Assembly: GCA_035525225.1 (NCBI GenBank)
Contig: DATLFA010000015.1
Span: forward strand, 1-64,000
Source of the DNA: DATLFA01 sp035525225
GTDB taxonomy: Bacteria > Actinomycetota > Acidimicrobiia > Acidimicrobiales > WLNW01
Direction: 5' to 3'
Length of the DNA: 64,000 nt
A program made the position numbers and the translations under genes. This document shows positions 40,060-49,398 of this stretch, piece after piece. The notes under the pieces were generated by a model that searched no databases, was not told the DNA's origin, and was given only the letters and a program-made list of their open reading frames with translations. Positions within the stretch are counted from its first letter, which is position 1. Every line of letters starts with the position of its first letter.

Positions 40060-40200
40060 CTAAGAGCCTTCGGCGCCATCGTCTCGATGTAGACGAGCTT
40101 CCACGAACGACTCGATCGAGATGTGCTTCGTGAGGCCTTCGCCACGGTCCAGCACCTCGCGCAACGTCGGCGGTTGGTGGGCGTGGATGTGGTCATTCAT
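40060..40200 (-). CDS. 46-aa hypothetical protein
   Basis: ATG 40200 with a strong AGGAGG about 8 bp upstream. Sequence: MNDHIHAHQPPTLREVLDRG, then EGLTKHISIESFVEARLHRD. No family. The ribosome-binding site is the main support. Confidence 0.45.
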   Translation of the reverse strand: MNDHIHAHQPPTLREVLDRGEGLTKHISIESFVEARLHRDDGAEGS

Positions 40201-40396
40201 TGTCGTTGCCTCCTGATACAGGGTTGGTGGTCGCGGGCGCGATGCAACATGGTTGATGCCTCTGGATGAGAGGACCCTGTGACACAACGTGACACAGGAT
40301 GCTGCGCAACCGTGCAATACGTTGCGAGTTACCAAGTGCTCGTATTCCCAGGTCAGCGCCACTTTATGCGGGGAAGCGCAAGTCGCGAATCGCCTG

Positions 40397-41494
40397 TTAC
40401 ACGTTGAAGCGGAACTCCATCACGTCGCCGTCGGCAACCACGTAGTCCTTGCCCTCACTGCGCACCTTGCCCTGCTCGCGCGCGACATTCCACGAGCCGA
40501 TGGCGAGTAGCTCGTCCCATTGAATGGTCTCGGCCCGGATGAATCCACGTTGGAAGTCGGTGTGGATCACGCCGGCGCACTCGGGTGCGCGCATGCCCGC
40601 ATGAAATGTCCACGCCCGCGACTCTTTCTCGCCGGTGGTGAGATACGTGCGCAAGCCGAGCACGCGATACGCAGCGCGTACGAAGCGCGGCAACGCGCCT
40701 TCGCCAAGGCCGAGGGCATCGAGCATCTCGGCGCGGTCGGTCTCGTCGAGTTGCGCGGATTCGGCTTCGAGTTGCACACACATGCCGATCACGATCTCGT
40801 CGTCGTCGCTGGCACCGATCGCGCCCACTAGCTCGCGTCGCACCGGACCGATGACCGACTCGACGTCGGCGAGTTGATCTTCGCCGATGTTGACGACGGC
40901 CATCACCGGTTTGTTGGTGAGGAAGAAGTACGGCTTGAGCAACACGCGCTCGTCTTCGGTGAGACTGCCGCGGTAGATCGGCGTGCCGGCAGCGAGTAGC
41001 TCGACGGCGCGCTCGAGCGCCGCGACTTCGTCGGCGATCGACTTGTCGCCCTTTGCCGCCTTGCGCCGCTTGTCGAGTTGCCGTTCGGCCGAATCGAGAT
41101 CGGCGAGCGATAGCTCTACCTCGAGCACCGCCAGCGCGTCGAGGGGGTCGGTGGGTCCGGGCACGTCGGGGTCGGTGTGGGCGCGCAGCACGTAGACGAT
41201 CGCATCGGACTCTCGAATGCCGGCGAGAAAGCGATTGCCGAGTCCCTCACCCTTGTGCGCCCCTTCGACGAGTCCCCCGATATCGGTGAACTGGACCGTG
41301 GCGGGTACGACATTGCGAGACTTGGACATCGCCGCGAGCTGATCGAGGCGGTGATCGGGCACTCGAGCCACACCGACATTGGGGCCGACGGTGGCGAACG
41401 CGTAAGGCGCGGCCAGCGCGCTGCCGCCCGACAACGCGTTGTACAGCGACGACTTGCCTGCATTGGGCAGGCCGACGAATCCGAAGCGTTCCAC
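40397..41494 (-). CDS. ychF: Redox-regulated ATPase YchF
   Basis: 365 aa Obg-like P-loop protein. G1 GLPNAGKSS (8-16), switch FTDIGGLVEGAHKGEGLGNRFL, N-x-x-x pattern FFLTNKPVMAVVNIGE in place of NKxD (hence ATP rather than GTP), and the TGS-like C-terminus (GEKESRAWTFHAGMRAPECAGVIHTDFQRGFIRAE). Binds ribosomes and is involved in stress responses. Length is normal. Confidence 0.97.
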   Translation of the reverse strand: MERFGFVGLPNAGKSSLYNALSGGSALAAPYAFATVGPNVGVARVPDHRLDQLAAMSKSRNVVPATVQFTDIGGLVEGAHKGEGLGNRFLAGIRESDAIVYVLRAHTDPDVPGPTDPLDALAVLEVELSLADLDSAERQLDKRRKAAKGDKSIADEVAALERAVELLAAGTPIYRGSLTEDERVLLKPYFFLTNKPVMAVVNIGEDQLADVESVIGPVRRELVGAIGASDDDEIVIGMCVQLEAESAQLDETDRAEMLDALGLGEGALPRFVRAAYRVLGLRTYLTTGEKESRAWTFHAGMRAPECAGVIHTDFQRGFIRAETIQWDELLAIGSWNVAREQGKVRSEGKDYVVADGDVMEFRFNV

Positions 41495-41530
41495 GAAGGA
41501 GCGAGGCTACCGGCAGCTACGCTGAACGCC

Positions 41531-42553
41531 GTGCAAGAACCACGTGCGCGCGCCAACGCGGCGCTGCTGCAGGCCGTCTACTACCTCGATCGTGAGCTGG
41601 CCCCGTCCACCAAGGTCCGCGCGTTCATTCGCGCACTGGGCACGGTCGATGCACTGTCCGAGGACGAGCTGGTCGAGCGCACCAACAGCCAGACGCTGAC
41701 CGAGCTCGAGGGCATCGGTCCGAGCACCGGCGAAGTGATCGCCGACGCGGTGCTGCAACGCCCGTCGTCGTACCTCGCGAAGCTCGAAGCGCGCAGCCGC
41801 GTACCGATCGCTGCCGGCGAAGAGATCCGTTCCGCGATCCGGGGTGACTGTCACCTGCATTCGATGTGGAGCGATGGCGCGGCGCCGGTAGCGGCAATGG
41901 CCGAAGCGGCGCAGGCGCTGGGGCACGACTACATGGTGCTCACCGATCATTCCGCGCGCCTGACCGTCGCCCACGGCCTCGACGAGGCCCGCGTGCGCCG
42001 GCAACTCGACGAGATCGCCGCGGTCAATGCCCAGATGGCGCCGTTCCGGGTGCTGAGCGGGCTCGAAGTCGACATCCTCGAGGACGGGTCGCTCGATCTC
42101 GCCGACGATCTTCTCGCCGAGCTCGATGTCGTGGTCGGCAGCGTGCACAGCAAGTTCCGCATGCCCCGCGAAGACATGACGCGCCGCCTGGTGATGGCGA
42201 TCGCCAGCCCCCATGTCGACATGATCGGCCACATCACCAACCGCAAGGTCGCCGGCGGCGGCCGCGACGGGTCGGTCTTCGACGCCGAGATCGTGTTCGC
42301 GGCATGTGCCCGATTCGGCACCGCGATCGAGATCAACTGCCGGCCCGAGCGCCAAGATCCCCCCGAAGACCTCGTCGCGCTGGCCCGCCAGTGGGATCTC
42401 AAGTTCTGCATCAATACCGACGCCCACGCGCCCGGCCAGCTCGAATGGCAGCCTTACGGGTGCGACAAGCTGGCACAACTCGACATCGGCCCCGAATCCG
42501 TCATCAACACGTGGTCCGCCGACGAGCTCGTCGGCTGGGCCGGCTCGCGATGA
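41531..42553 (+). CDS. PolX-like PHP-domain phosphoesterase with helix-hairpin-helix
   Basis: 340 aa from GTG 41531. N-terminal helix-hairpin-helix region (LYLD-type helix YYLDRELAPSTKVRAFIRAL, then TLTELEGIGPSTGEVIADA). The PHP domain follows with GDCHLHSMWSDGAAP, VLTDHSARL, GLEVDILEDGSLD, VVGSVHSKF, DMIGHIT, EINCRPERQD and INTDAH, all metal-ligand positions of PolX-type PHP domains. The polymerase palm of PolX is absent, so this is a stand-alone 3'-phosphoesterase/exonuclease candidate for DNA repair. Divergent from ychF by 36 bp. Confidence 0.88.
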   Translation: MQEPRARANAALLQAVYYLDRELAPSTKVRAFIRALGTVDALSEDELVERTNSQTLTELEGIGPSTGEVIADAVLQRPSSYLAKLEARSRVPIAAGEEIRSAIRGDCHLHSMWSDGAAPVAAMAEAAQALGHDYMVLTDHSARLTVAHGLDEARVRRQLDEIAAVNAQMAPFRVLSGLEVDILEDGSLDLADDLLAELDVVVGSVHSKFRMPREDMTRRLVMAIASPHVDMIGHITNRKVAGGGRDGSVFDAEIVFAACARFGTAIEINCRPERQDPPEDLVALARQWDLKFCINTDAHAPGQLEWQPYGCDKLAQLDIGPESVINTWSADELVGWAGSR

Positions 42554-42580
42554 GCCGAACCAGGCCGTAGATTGGGCGCC

Positions 42581-42667
42581 ATGTCCAAACACACGCAGAA
42601 GCGCAAGAACAAGGCCCGCAAGTCCAAAGCCAACCACGGCACCAAGCCCAACGCGGGCAGGGGCTGA
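42581..42667 (+). CDS. Ribosomal protein bL37
   Basis: 28 aa: MSKHTQKRKNKARKSKANHG then TKPNAGRG. The SKANHGxxPNA ending matches the 24-aa mycobacterial bL37, a large-subunit protein specific to actinobacteria. It follows the PHP gene by 27 bp. Easily missed because of its size. Confidence 0.85.
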   Translation: MSKHTQKRKNKARKSKANHGTKPNAGRG

Positions 42668-42724
42668 GGCGCTCCGCAGAGCCCGAGCGGCCCTCGCTAG
42701 AGCGGAACATCGGGACGACCACCC

Positions 42725-44155
42725 GTGGGCATCAACTGGGATCCGTGCTCGAACGCCGAGTTCGCACCGCCCGAACGCGATGCCGTGGTCGTCGAAACCG
42801 ATCGCAGGGTCGAGGTTCAGAGCACGCAGATCGCTCGCTCGCTCAACATCGATCGTCGCCGATTCGTTGCGTCACTGTCGGGCACCGCGCTCGCACTGTT
42901 GACCCTCGACGCCTGTAGCAGGGAGAAACACGCGGCCGAGCGCGCCGTCGACCCGACCCTGCCGGCGCAGCCGGGCGGCACGTTCGCCGTCCCCTCGACC
43001 GCGGTGACCGAGCTCGAGGTCGCCACGACGGTGCTCAGCGGCGAAGAGTTCGTCTTCGACGTGCAGACGCACCTACTGCCCTACGACCTCACGCGGAGTA
43101 CGCCGAATTTCGGCGGCGGCTTCCCCCAGAACAACTGTGGCGAACGCGACACCCGTAAGTGCTTCGATCTCGATCACTTCCTCGACGCGATGTTTCTACA
43201 GAGCGACACGTCGGCGATCGTGTTGTCGGCACTACCTATCTATGGGGTCGACAATCCGCTGACGACCGAGGCGATGGCAGAGACGCGGCGTATTGCCGAA
43301 GAGCTCTGCGGCGACAACCGCATCTATATCCAAGGGCAAGCTGCACCCAACATCGGCGCGACGCAAGCGGCATTCGACGCGATGTCGGCAACGGCGGCGC
43401 AGCACAAGATCGTCGCGTGGAAGACGTACACCCACACGGGCCAGAACTTTCGCCTCGACGACGGAAACCGATCGCTGCTGCAGGTCGGCCAACGACTGGT
43501 GCGCCACGCGGTCACGACGGGTGTCCCGGTGATCGCGGTGCACAAGGGTTTCGGCGCGGATCCCGCCGACATCGGTCCGGCAGCCGCCGCGAACCGCGAC
43601 GTGAACTTCCTCGTGTACCACTCCGGCTACGAAGGTGGCGTCACCGAGCGCGCGTATGACGCGTCGCGTCCCAACGCCGGCATCGACCGGTTGATCCAGT
43701 CACTCGAGCGGGCCGGCATCGGCAAGAACGACAATGTGTATGTCGAACTGGGATCGACGTGGCACTACGTCATGAGCGATCTCACACAGGCAGCCCATGT
43801 GCTCGGCAAGTTGCTGAATGCCGTCGGCCCCGACCGCGTGCTGTGGGGCACCGACTCCATCTGGTACGGGAGCCCGCAAGACCAGATCCAGGCGTTCCGG
43901 GCCTTCCAGTTCACCGCCGAGTTCCAGGAGCGCTACGGGTACCCCGCCCTCACGACCGAGCTGAAGCGCATGGTGCTCGGGTTGAACGCGGCGCACTTGT
44001 TCAACATCGACCCCGCGAAGGTGCCGTGCCGGTACTCCCGCCAGGACCTCGAGGCACTCCGCCATGAACGGCGGCTGACCTCGGTGCTCCACGGCCCGAC
44101 CACCCGGCGTGAACTTGCGGCCCTGATCCGCGCACCGTTTGCTGCATTGTTGTGA
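42725..44155 (+). CDS. Exported amidohydrolase-2-type metal hydrolase
   Basis: 476 aa. A long N-terminal region carries a Tat-like RRRFVASLSGTALALLTLDAC near residue 45, suggesting export, with a possible lipid-attachment cysteine. The TIM barrel has FVFDVQTHLLPYD (metal HxH replaced by QTH), KTYTHTGQN, VIAVHKGF, VYHSGYE and LWGTDSIWYG. Family members include decarboxylases and hydrolases; the substrate is unknown. GTG start. It stands alone before the nucleoside transporter. Confidence 0.75.
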   Translation: MGINWDPCSNAEFAPPERDAVVVETDRRVEVQSTQIARSLNIDRRRFVASLSGTALALLTLDACSREKHAAERAVDPTLPAQPGGTFAVPSTAVTELEVATTVLSGEEFVFDVQTHLLPYDLTRSTPNFGGGFPQNNCGERDTRKCFDLDHFLDAMFLQSDTSAIVLSALPIYGVDNPLTTEAMAETRRIAEELCGDNRIYIQGQAAPNIGATQAAFDAMSATAAQHKIVAWKTYTHTGQNFRLDDGNRSLLQVGQRLVRHAVTTGVPVIAVHKGFGADPADIGPAAAANRDVNFLVYHSGYEGGVTERAYDASRPNAGIDRLIQSLERAGIGKNDNVYVELGSTWHYVMSDLTQAAHVLGKLLNAVGPDRVLWGTDSIWYGSPQDQIQAFRAFQFTAEFQERYGYPALTTELKRMVLGLNAAHLFNIDPAKVPCRYSRQDLEALRHERRLTSVLHGPTTRRELAALIRAPFAALL

Positions 44156-44245
44156 CGGATCGGTTACCCCTTGTGCACTTTGGGGTGGCCGCGCGGTAGG
44201 TTCGCGGTCATCGCGGGGCACCCGTACAACCGTGGAGGGACCCAC

Positions 44246-45340
44246 ATGCGCAAGACGCGCCTTGCTTTCGTCGCCTTGGTGGCGATGTTCGCCGTCGTCG
44301 CCGGAGCATGCGGAGATGACGGCGACACGACAACCACGCCCGGCGGCGACGCATCGTCGTGTCCGACAACCCCAGAACCGGGCGACCCGGCGGGCAAGAA
44401 GGTCGGCCTCCTCTTCGATATCACCGGTCGCGGCGATCAATCGTTCAACGACTCCGCTGCCTGCGGCCTCGACCGGGCAGCCAAAGACTTCAAGATCGCG
44501 CCGAAGGAGTACCCACCGTCAACCGGTGAGTCCGACCGCGGGCCGCGCATCAACCTCGCCTCCACCACCGACAAGAATGAACTCGTCATCGGCAACGGCT
44601 TCTTGTGGGCGACTCCGCTCGAGGCGGCGGCCAAGGCCAATCCGACGATCCAATACGCCATCGTAGACTCGGTGGTCGAGTTGCCGAACGTCACTTCCCT
44701 CGTGTTCGCGGAAGAACAAGGATCGTATCTCGTCGGTGCCGCCGCTGCCCTGAAGACCAAGACCAAGAAGGTCGGCTTCATCGGCGGCGTCGAGAACGCG
44801 CTCATCAAGAAGTTCGAAGCGGGCTTCGTCGCCGGCGTCAAAGCAGCCGACAGCGCAGTGACCGTCGACGTCAAGTACATCACGCCTGACGGCGACTTCA
44901 GCGGGTTCAACGCGCCGGACAAGGGCCAAGAGATTGCCCGAGGCATGTTTGACAGCGACATCGACATCATCTACGCCGCCGCCGGCTCGTCGGGCACCGG
45001 CATGTTCAAAGCCGCCAAAGAGCACACCGACCGCGTCGGCCAGTCCAACAAGGTGTGGGGCATCGGCGTCGACTCGGACCAGGCATTGACCGTTGGCGCA
45101 GACCTCGCGCCCTACGTACTCACCTCGATGCTCAAGCGCGTCGAGGTCGCGGTGTACGAGACGATCAAGGCATTTGACGCCGGCACCCTCGACGGCGGGA
45201 CGACCGAGGTGTTCGACGCCAAACGCGACGGTGTCGGCTATGCCACCACGGGCGGCTACGTCGACGACATCGCGAGCGAACTCGACGACTACAAACAGGA
45301 CATCGTCGACGGCAAGATCACGGTGCCCGACACTCCCTGA
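44246..45340 (+). CDS. BMP-family nucleoside-binding lipoprotein
   Basis: 364 aa from ATG 44246 behind GGAGGG. Lipobox with C22 (VVAGAC). The BMP/PnrA fold reads KVGLLFDITGRGDQSFNDSAACGLDRA ... VIGNGFLWATPLEAAAK ... VEFVAGVKAAD-like segment ... IIYAAAGSSGTGMFKAAKE ... GVDSDQ. Captures purine or pyrimidine nucleosides for the ABC transporter encoded directly downstream. Confidence 0.95.
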   Translation: MRKTRLAFVALVAMFAVVAGACGDDGDTTTTPGGDASSCPTTPEPGDPAGKKVGLLFDITGRGDQSFNDSAACGLDRAAKDFKIAPKEYPPSTGESDRGPRINLASTTDKNELVIGNGFLWATPLEAAAKANPTIQYAIVDSVVELPNVTSLVFAEEQGSYLVGAAAALKTKTKKVGFIGGVENALIKKFEAGFVAGVKAADSAVTVDVKYITPDGDFSGFNAPDKGQEIARGMFDSDIDIIYAAAGSSGTGMFKAAKEHTDRVGQSNKVWGIGVDSDQALTVGADLAPYVLTSMLKRVEVAVYETIKAFDAGTLDGGTTEVFDAKRDGVGYATTGGYVDDIASELDDYKQDIVDGKITVPDTP

Positions 45341-45359
45341 TCTGTAGCTCACGCGCAAA

Positions 45360-46940
45360 ATGGACGCCGACTCCGGGAGCACCTTCGCCGACCGAGGTGC
45401 TCCCGGGTCGCGCTCCGACGCCGCGATCGCGATCGAGTTGCGCGGCATCACCAAACGGTTCCCCGGTGTCGTTGCCAACGACCAAGTCGACCTCGTCGTG
45501 CGGCGCGGCGACATCCACGCGATCGTCGGTGAAAACGGGTCGGGCAAATCCACGTTGATGAAGACCCTCTACGGTCAGCACCGGCCGGACGAAGGAACGA
45601 TCGTCGTGGATGGCGAGGAGCGGCAGTTCCGGTCGCCACGCGACGCGATCGCGGTCGGCATCGGCATGGTGCACCAGCACTTCATGCTCGCCGACAACCT
45701 CACTGTCTGGGAGAACATCGCCCTCGGCGACGAGCCCGGCTCGTGGTGGCACATCAATGCCTCCGAGGCGCGCACTCGCATCACCGCCCTCGCCGACAAA
45801 TACGGTCTCGACGTCGACCCCGATGATCGGGTCGCCGACATCGGCGTCGGCGAGCGCCAACGAGTCGAGATCCTCAAGGTGCTGTTCCGCGGCGCGAAGA
45901 TCCTCATCCTCGACGAGCCGTCCGCGGTGCTCGTCCCGCAAGAAGTCGATCGGCTGTTCAGCTCGCTGCGAGAGCTCACCGACGAGGGCGTGACGGTGAT
46001 CTTCATCTCGCACAAGCTCGACGAGGTCCTCGCGATCTCCGATTCGATCACGGTGATTCGCGCCGGACGCACCGTCGCCACCGTCGACGCGAAGAGCGTG
46101 AACGCGAGGCAACTCGCCGAGTTGATGATCGGCAGCGAGCTGCCGACACCCGAGACTACGGGTTCGACGATCCATCCCACGGTCGAACTCGAGCTGTCGC
46201 ACGTCACGGTGCGTACCGCGGAAGGGCGCGCACTTCTCGACGACGTATCTCTATCGGTGCGTCGAGGCGAGGTCGTTGGCGTGGCCGGCGTCGAAGGCAA
46301 CGGCCAATCCGAGCTACTCGAAGTCGTGATGGGTTTGATCCCGCTGACGTCCGGCTCGATCACGTTCGCCGCGCAGGACATCACGTCGATGCCTACCCGG
46401 GAGCGTCGAGAGGCGGGCATCGGCTACATCCCCGAAGACCGGCAGACCGACGGCCTCGTACTCGCCGAGCCGTTGTGGGCGAACGTGATGTTGGGACATC
46501 AGACCCAAGCGCCGTTCGTCAAGGGGCCGTGGATCGATCGCGCCGGCGCGATGCATCGCACAACCGCGATCATCGCCGGATACCAGGTGCGCGCGCCGGG
46601 GCCAGAGGTGCCGGCGCTCGCCCTCTCCGGCGGTAACCAGCAGAAGTTGGTCATCGGCCGCGAGATGTTCGCGTCGCCGTCGGTGCTCGTGGCCGCGCAT
46701 CCCACGCGTGGTATCGATGTTGGCGCGCAAGCCGCCGTCTGGGAACTCATGCTAGAGGCTCGGCGCGATGGGTTGGCCATCCTGCTGGTGTCCGCCGACC
46801 TCGACGAACTCATCGGGCTCTCCGACACGCTGCTGGTCTTGCTGCGCGGGAAGGTCGTCGCCAAGCTGAACCCCGCCACGACTTCGCCGACCGAGCTGGG
46901 TTCGTACATGACCGGCGCAGCCGAGGCCGGTACACCTTGA
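45360..46940 (+). CDS. Nucleoside ABC transporter, double ATPase subunit
   Basis: 526 aa with two nucleotide-binding domains. First: Walker A GENGSGKST (57-65), VGERQRVEI signature and ILILDEPSAVL Walker B. Second: a degenerate Walker A (GVEGNGQSE), signature LSGGNQQK and ATPase strand VLVAAHPTRGID. This asymmetric layout is typical of the RbsA/NupO class. Energises uptake with the two permeases downstream. The 3' end overlaps the next start by 4 bp. Confidence 0.96.
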   Translation: MDADSGSTFADRGAPGSRSDAAIAIELRGITKRFPGVVANDQVDLVVRRGDIHAIVGENGSGKSTLMKTLYGQHRPDEGTIVVDGEERQFRSPRDAIAVGIGMVHQHFMLADNLTVWENIALGDEPGSWWHINASEARTRITALADKYGLDVDPDDRVADIGVGERQRVEILKVLFRGAKILILDEPSAVLVPQEVDRLFSSLRELTDEGVTVIFISHKLDEVLAISDSITVIRAGRTVATVDAKSVNARQLAELMIGSELPTPETTGSTIHPTVELELSHVTVRTAEGRALLDDVSLSVRRGEVVGVAGVEGNGQSELLEVVMGLIPLTSGSITFAAQDITSMPTRERREAGIGYIPEDRQTDGLVLAEPLWANVMLGHQTQAPFVKGPWIDRAGAMHRTTAIIAGYQVRAPGPEVPALALSGGNQQKLVIGREMFASPSVLVAAHPTRGIDVGAQAAVWELMLEARRDGLAILLVSADLDELIGLSDTLLVLLRGKVVAKLNPATTSPTELGSYMTGAAEAGTP

Positions 46941-48073
46941 AGAGCCGACTGATCCAGACCCTGCTGCCGATCGGCGTCGCCGTAGTGCTGTCGATGGCGA
47001 TCGGCTCGCTCGTCTTCCTCCTCATCGGCACCAACCCGATCGACCCGGCGCGGGCGGCGCTCACCTATCTCGACTCGGCCGACTCGGTCGTTGCCGTACT
47101 CAACCGCTCGAGTTGGTACTACGTGTCCGGGCTCGCCGCCGCGATCGGCTTTCGCATGGGTCTGTTCAACATCGGTGTCGACGGTCAATACCGGATCGCG
47201 GCACTGCTGACGGCCGCGCTCGGTGCCGAAGTCAGCCTCCCCGCGGTGTTGCACGTGCCGTTCATGTTCATCGTGGCGATGGCCATCGGCGGCGCCTTCG
47301 CCGCGATCGCCGGCGTGTTGAAGGTGAAGCGCGGGGTCAACGAAGTGATCTCGACGATCATGCTCAACTACGTCGCCACCGGCATCATTGCCTATCTCTT
47401 GATCAACTACTTCTGGCAGCGCGACGCCAGCGGCCGCGATCTGATCCCCAAGACGGATCTTCTCCCGAGGTCCGCGTGGATGCCCGATCTCAATGCCCTC
47501 ATCGCCAAGTTCGGGCTCGATCTCGCCCCCACGGTACGCGTTCACGGGTTCCTCGTTGTCGCCGCGCTCGCGGGGATCATCTTCTACGTCGTCGTATGGC
47601 GTACGCGATTCGGCTTCGACCTGAGGATGTCGGGACTCAACCCCTTGGCCGCACGTACGTCGGGCGTGAACCCGAACGCGATGATCATCCGCACGATGTT
47701 CATCAGCGGCGCGTTGGGCGGTGTGCTCGCCATGGGACCACTTCTCTCCGACGGCCACGTGTACGGCGATCAGTTCCCCACGCAGCTCGGCTTCACCGGC
47801 ATCGCCGTCGCGTTGCTGGGGCGCAACCACCCCGCAGGCATCGCCTTTGCGGCGATCACGTGGGCGAGCCTCGAACGTGGCTCGCAAGCGCTCAGCAGCG
47901 AGGGCATACCGACCGAGACCAGCCGCATTCTCCAGGGAACGCTGTTGCTGTCGGCGGTCATCACCTACGAGCTCGTCAACCGCCGCTCACTCGCCGCGGC
48001 GACGCGCCGAGCCTCGGAGCTCACTTCGAACGTGCTGCCCCCGGGCACCGCGCAGGCCAAGGTGACCGGATGA
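46937..48073 (+). CDS. Nucleoside ABC transporter permease 1
   Basis: 378 aa, about ten membrane segments. BPD_transp_2-type marks: GLAAAIGFRMGLFNIGVDGQY, GVNEVISTIMLNYVA, and GLNPLAARTSGVNPNA. Overlaps the ATPase stop (ATGA-type coupling) and the next permease start. Confidence 0.95.
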   Translation: MKSRLIQTLLPIGVAVVLSMAIGSLVFLLIGTNPIDPARAALTYLDSADSVVAVLNRSSWYYVSGLAAAIGFRMGLFNIGVDGQYRIAALLTAALGAEVSLPAVLHVPFMFIVAMAIGGAFAAIAGVLKVKRGVNEVISTIMLNYVATGIIAYLLINYFWQRDASGRDLIPKTDLLPRSAWMPDLNALIAKFGLDLAPTVRVHGFLVVAALAGIIFYVVVWRTRFGFDLRMSGLNPLAARTSGVNPNAMIIRTMFISGALGGVLAMGPLLSDGHVYGDQFPTQLGFTGIAVALLGRNHPAGIAFAAITWASLERGSQALSSEGIPTETSRILQGTLLLSAVITYELVNRRSLAAATRRASELTSNVLPPGTAQAKVTG

Positions 48074-49392
48074 CCGCGACCGCTACCGTCCCTCCCGAAA
48101 GTTTCCGCGTGCGGAGATCGTGGTGGGCCACGCGACGCAATCGGCTCGTCGTCATCGCCATCGCGTCGTGGGTGGGTGTCTCACTCGTGCGCGTACTCAT
48201 GGACGCCGACGATCTCACCAGCTCGACCGCGGTGCGGGCAGCGATCCGCACCGGCATCCCGGTGTTCCTCGCCGGCATGGGCGGGCTCTTCGCGGAACGC
48301 TGTGGCGTCGTCAACATCGGCCTCGAAGGCATGATGGTGCTCGGCACCTGGTTCGCCGGTTGGGGCGGCTGGCACTGGGGTCCGTGGGTGGGCATCGTGC
48401 TCGGCATCCTCGGCGGTGCCCTGGGGGGCTTGCTCCACGCACTGGCCACCGTCACCTTCGGCATCGATCACATCGTGTCCGGCGTCGCGCTCAACATCAT
48501 CGCTGCGGGCACGACCAGATTCCTCGCTGATCAGTTCTTCACCGGCAGGCCGGGCGGGTCGATCTCGCAGAGCCCCAGCGTGAAGGGCGGCATCGAAGAG
48601 CAGAGCCTGCCGTTCCTGTCGGGCGGCGAGCTGTTCGGCTGGAGAACGCCCAACCCGCTGCAATGGCTCGAGTTCAAACATTGGTTCTTGATCTCCGACA
48701 CCGCAGGTTTGTTGCACGGCTTGACGAGTCGTCACAACTGGCTGACGATCATCGTCATCCTCATCATCCCGATCGCGACGTATGTCCTGTGGCGGACGCC
48801 CTTCGGGTTGCGACTGCGCTCGGCGGGCGAGAAGCCATCGGCGGCCGACTCGCTCGGTGTCGATGTGTACCGCATGCGCTACATCGGCCTGGCGATCTCC
48901 GGCGGCTTCGCCGGACTCGGCGGCTCATATCTCGCGATAAACGGTGCGGGTCGCTATAGCGAGGGCCAGGTTTCGGGTCGGGGCTTCATCGGTCTCGCCA
49001 TGCTCATCTTCGGCAATTGGCGCCCGGTCGGCATCGCCATCGGCTCGACCCTTTACGGCTTCGTCGAGGGCGTGCGCCTGTGCTGCAGCGGCGACACCAT
49101 CGTCGCGCTGGTGTTGCTGGTCAGTGTGGCGCTGGCGGCGCTGGCAATCTCACAGCTGGTGCGGGGCAACCGCCGCGCGTTTGTCGCAACGCTCTTCGTC
49201 AGCGCACTGTTCGCGGCGTATTTCATCCAAGGCAAGGTGAACGAAAACGGCGACAAGGAGTTCGAGGTGCCGCGTGAGTTCACCTACATGGCTCCCTACG
49301 TGCTCACGCTGCTCTTCTTGGCCTTCGCCTCACAGCGGTTGAGACCACCGGCAGCAGCCGGAAAGCTTTGGCGCAAGGGCGATACGGGCTGA
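48070..49392 (+). CDS. Nucleoside ABC transporter permease 2
   Basis: 440 aa from ATG 48070 (overlap with the preceding stop). Same class as permease 1: GMGGLFAERCGVVNIGLEGMMVLG, FGIDHIVSGVALNIIA and RSAGEKPSAADSLGVDVYRMRYIGLAISGGFAGLGG. The pair forms the heterodimeric channel. A very long overlapping frame starting at 47113 is a shadow. Confidence 0.95.
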   Translation: MTATATVPPESFRVRRSWWATRRNRLVVIAIASWVGVSLVRVLMDADDLTSSTAVRAAIRTGIPVFLAGMGGLFAERCGVVNIGLEGMMVLGTWFAGWGGWHWGPWVGIVLGILGGALGGLLHALATVTFGIDHIVSGVALNIIAAGTTRFLADQFFTGRPGGSISQSPSVKGGIEEQSLPFLSGGELFGWRTPNPLQWLEFKHWFLISDTAGLLHGLTSRHNWLTIIVILIIPIATYVLWRTPFGLRLRSAGEKPSAADSLGVDVYRMRYIGLAISGGFAGLGGSYLAINGAGRYSEGQVSGRGFIGLAMLIFGNWRPVGIAIGSTLYGFVEGVRLCCSGDTIVALVLLVSVALAALAISQLVRGNRRAFVATLFVSALFAAYFIQGKVNENGDKEFEVPREFTYMAPYVLTLLFLAFASQRLRPPAAAGKLWRKGDTG

Positions 49393-49398
49393 TCGCAA

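Noticed and set aside
44519..47887. Long minus-strand frames opposite the BMP and ABC transporter genes
   Set aside because: They have high Asp/Arg/Val shadow composition with no domain pattern, opposite strongly recognised transporter genes.
47113..49392. 759-aa plus-strand frame
   Set aside because: Its first 320 residues are a frame-shifted reading of permease 1; the real gene starts at ATG 48070 with a 4-bp overlap.
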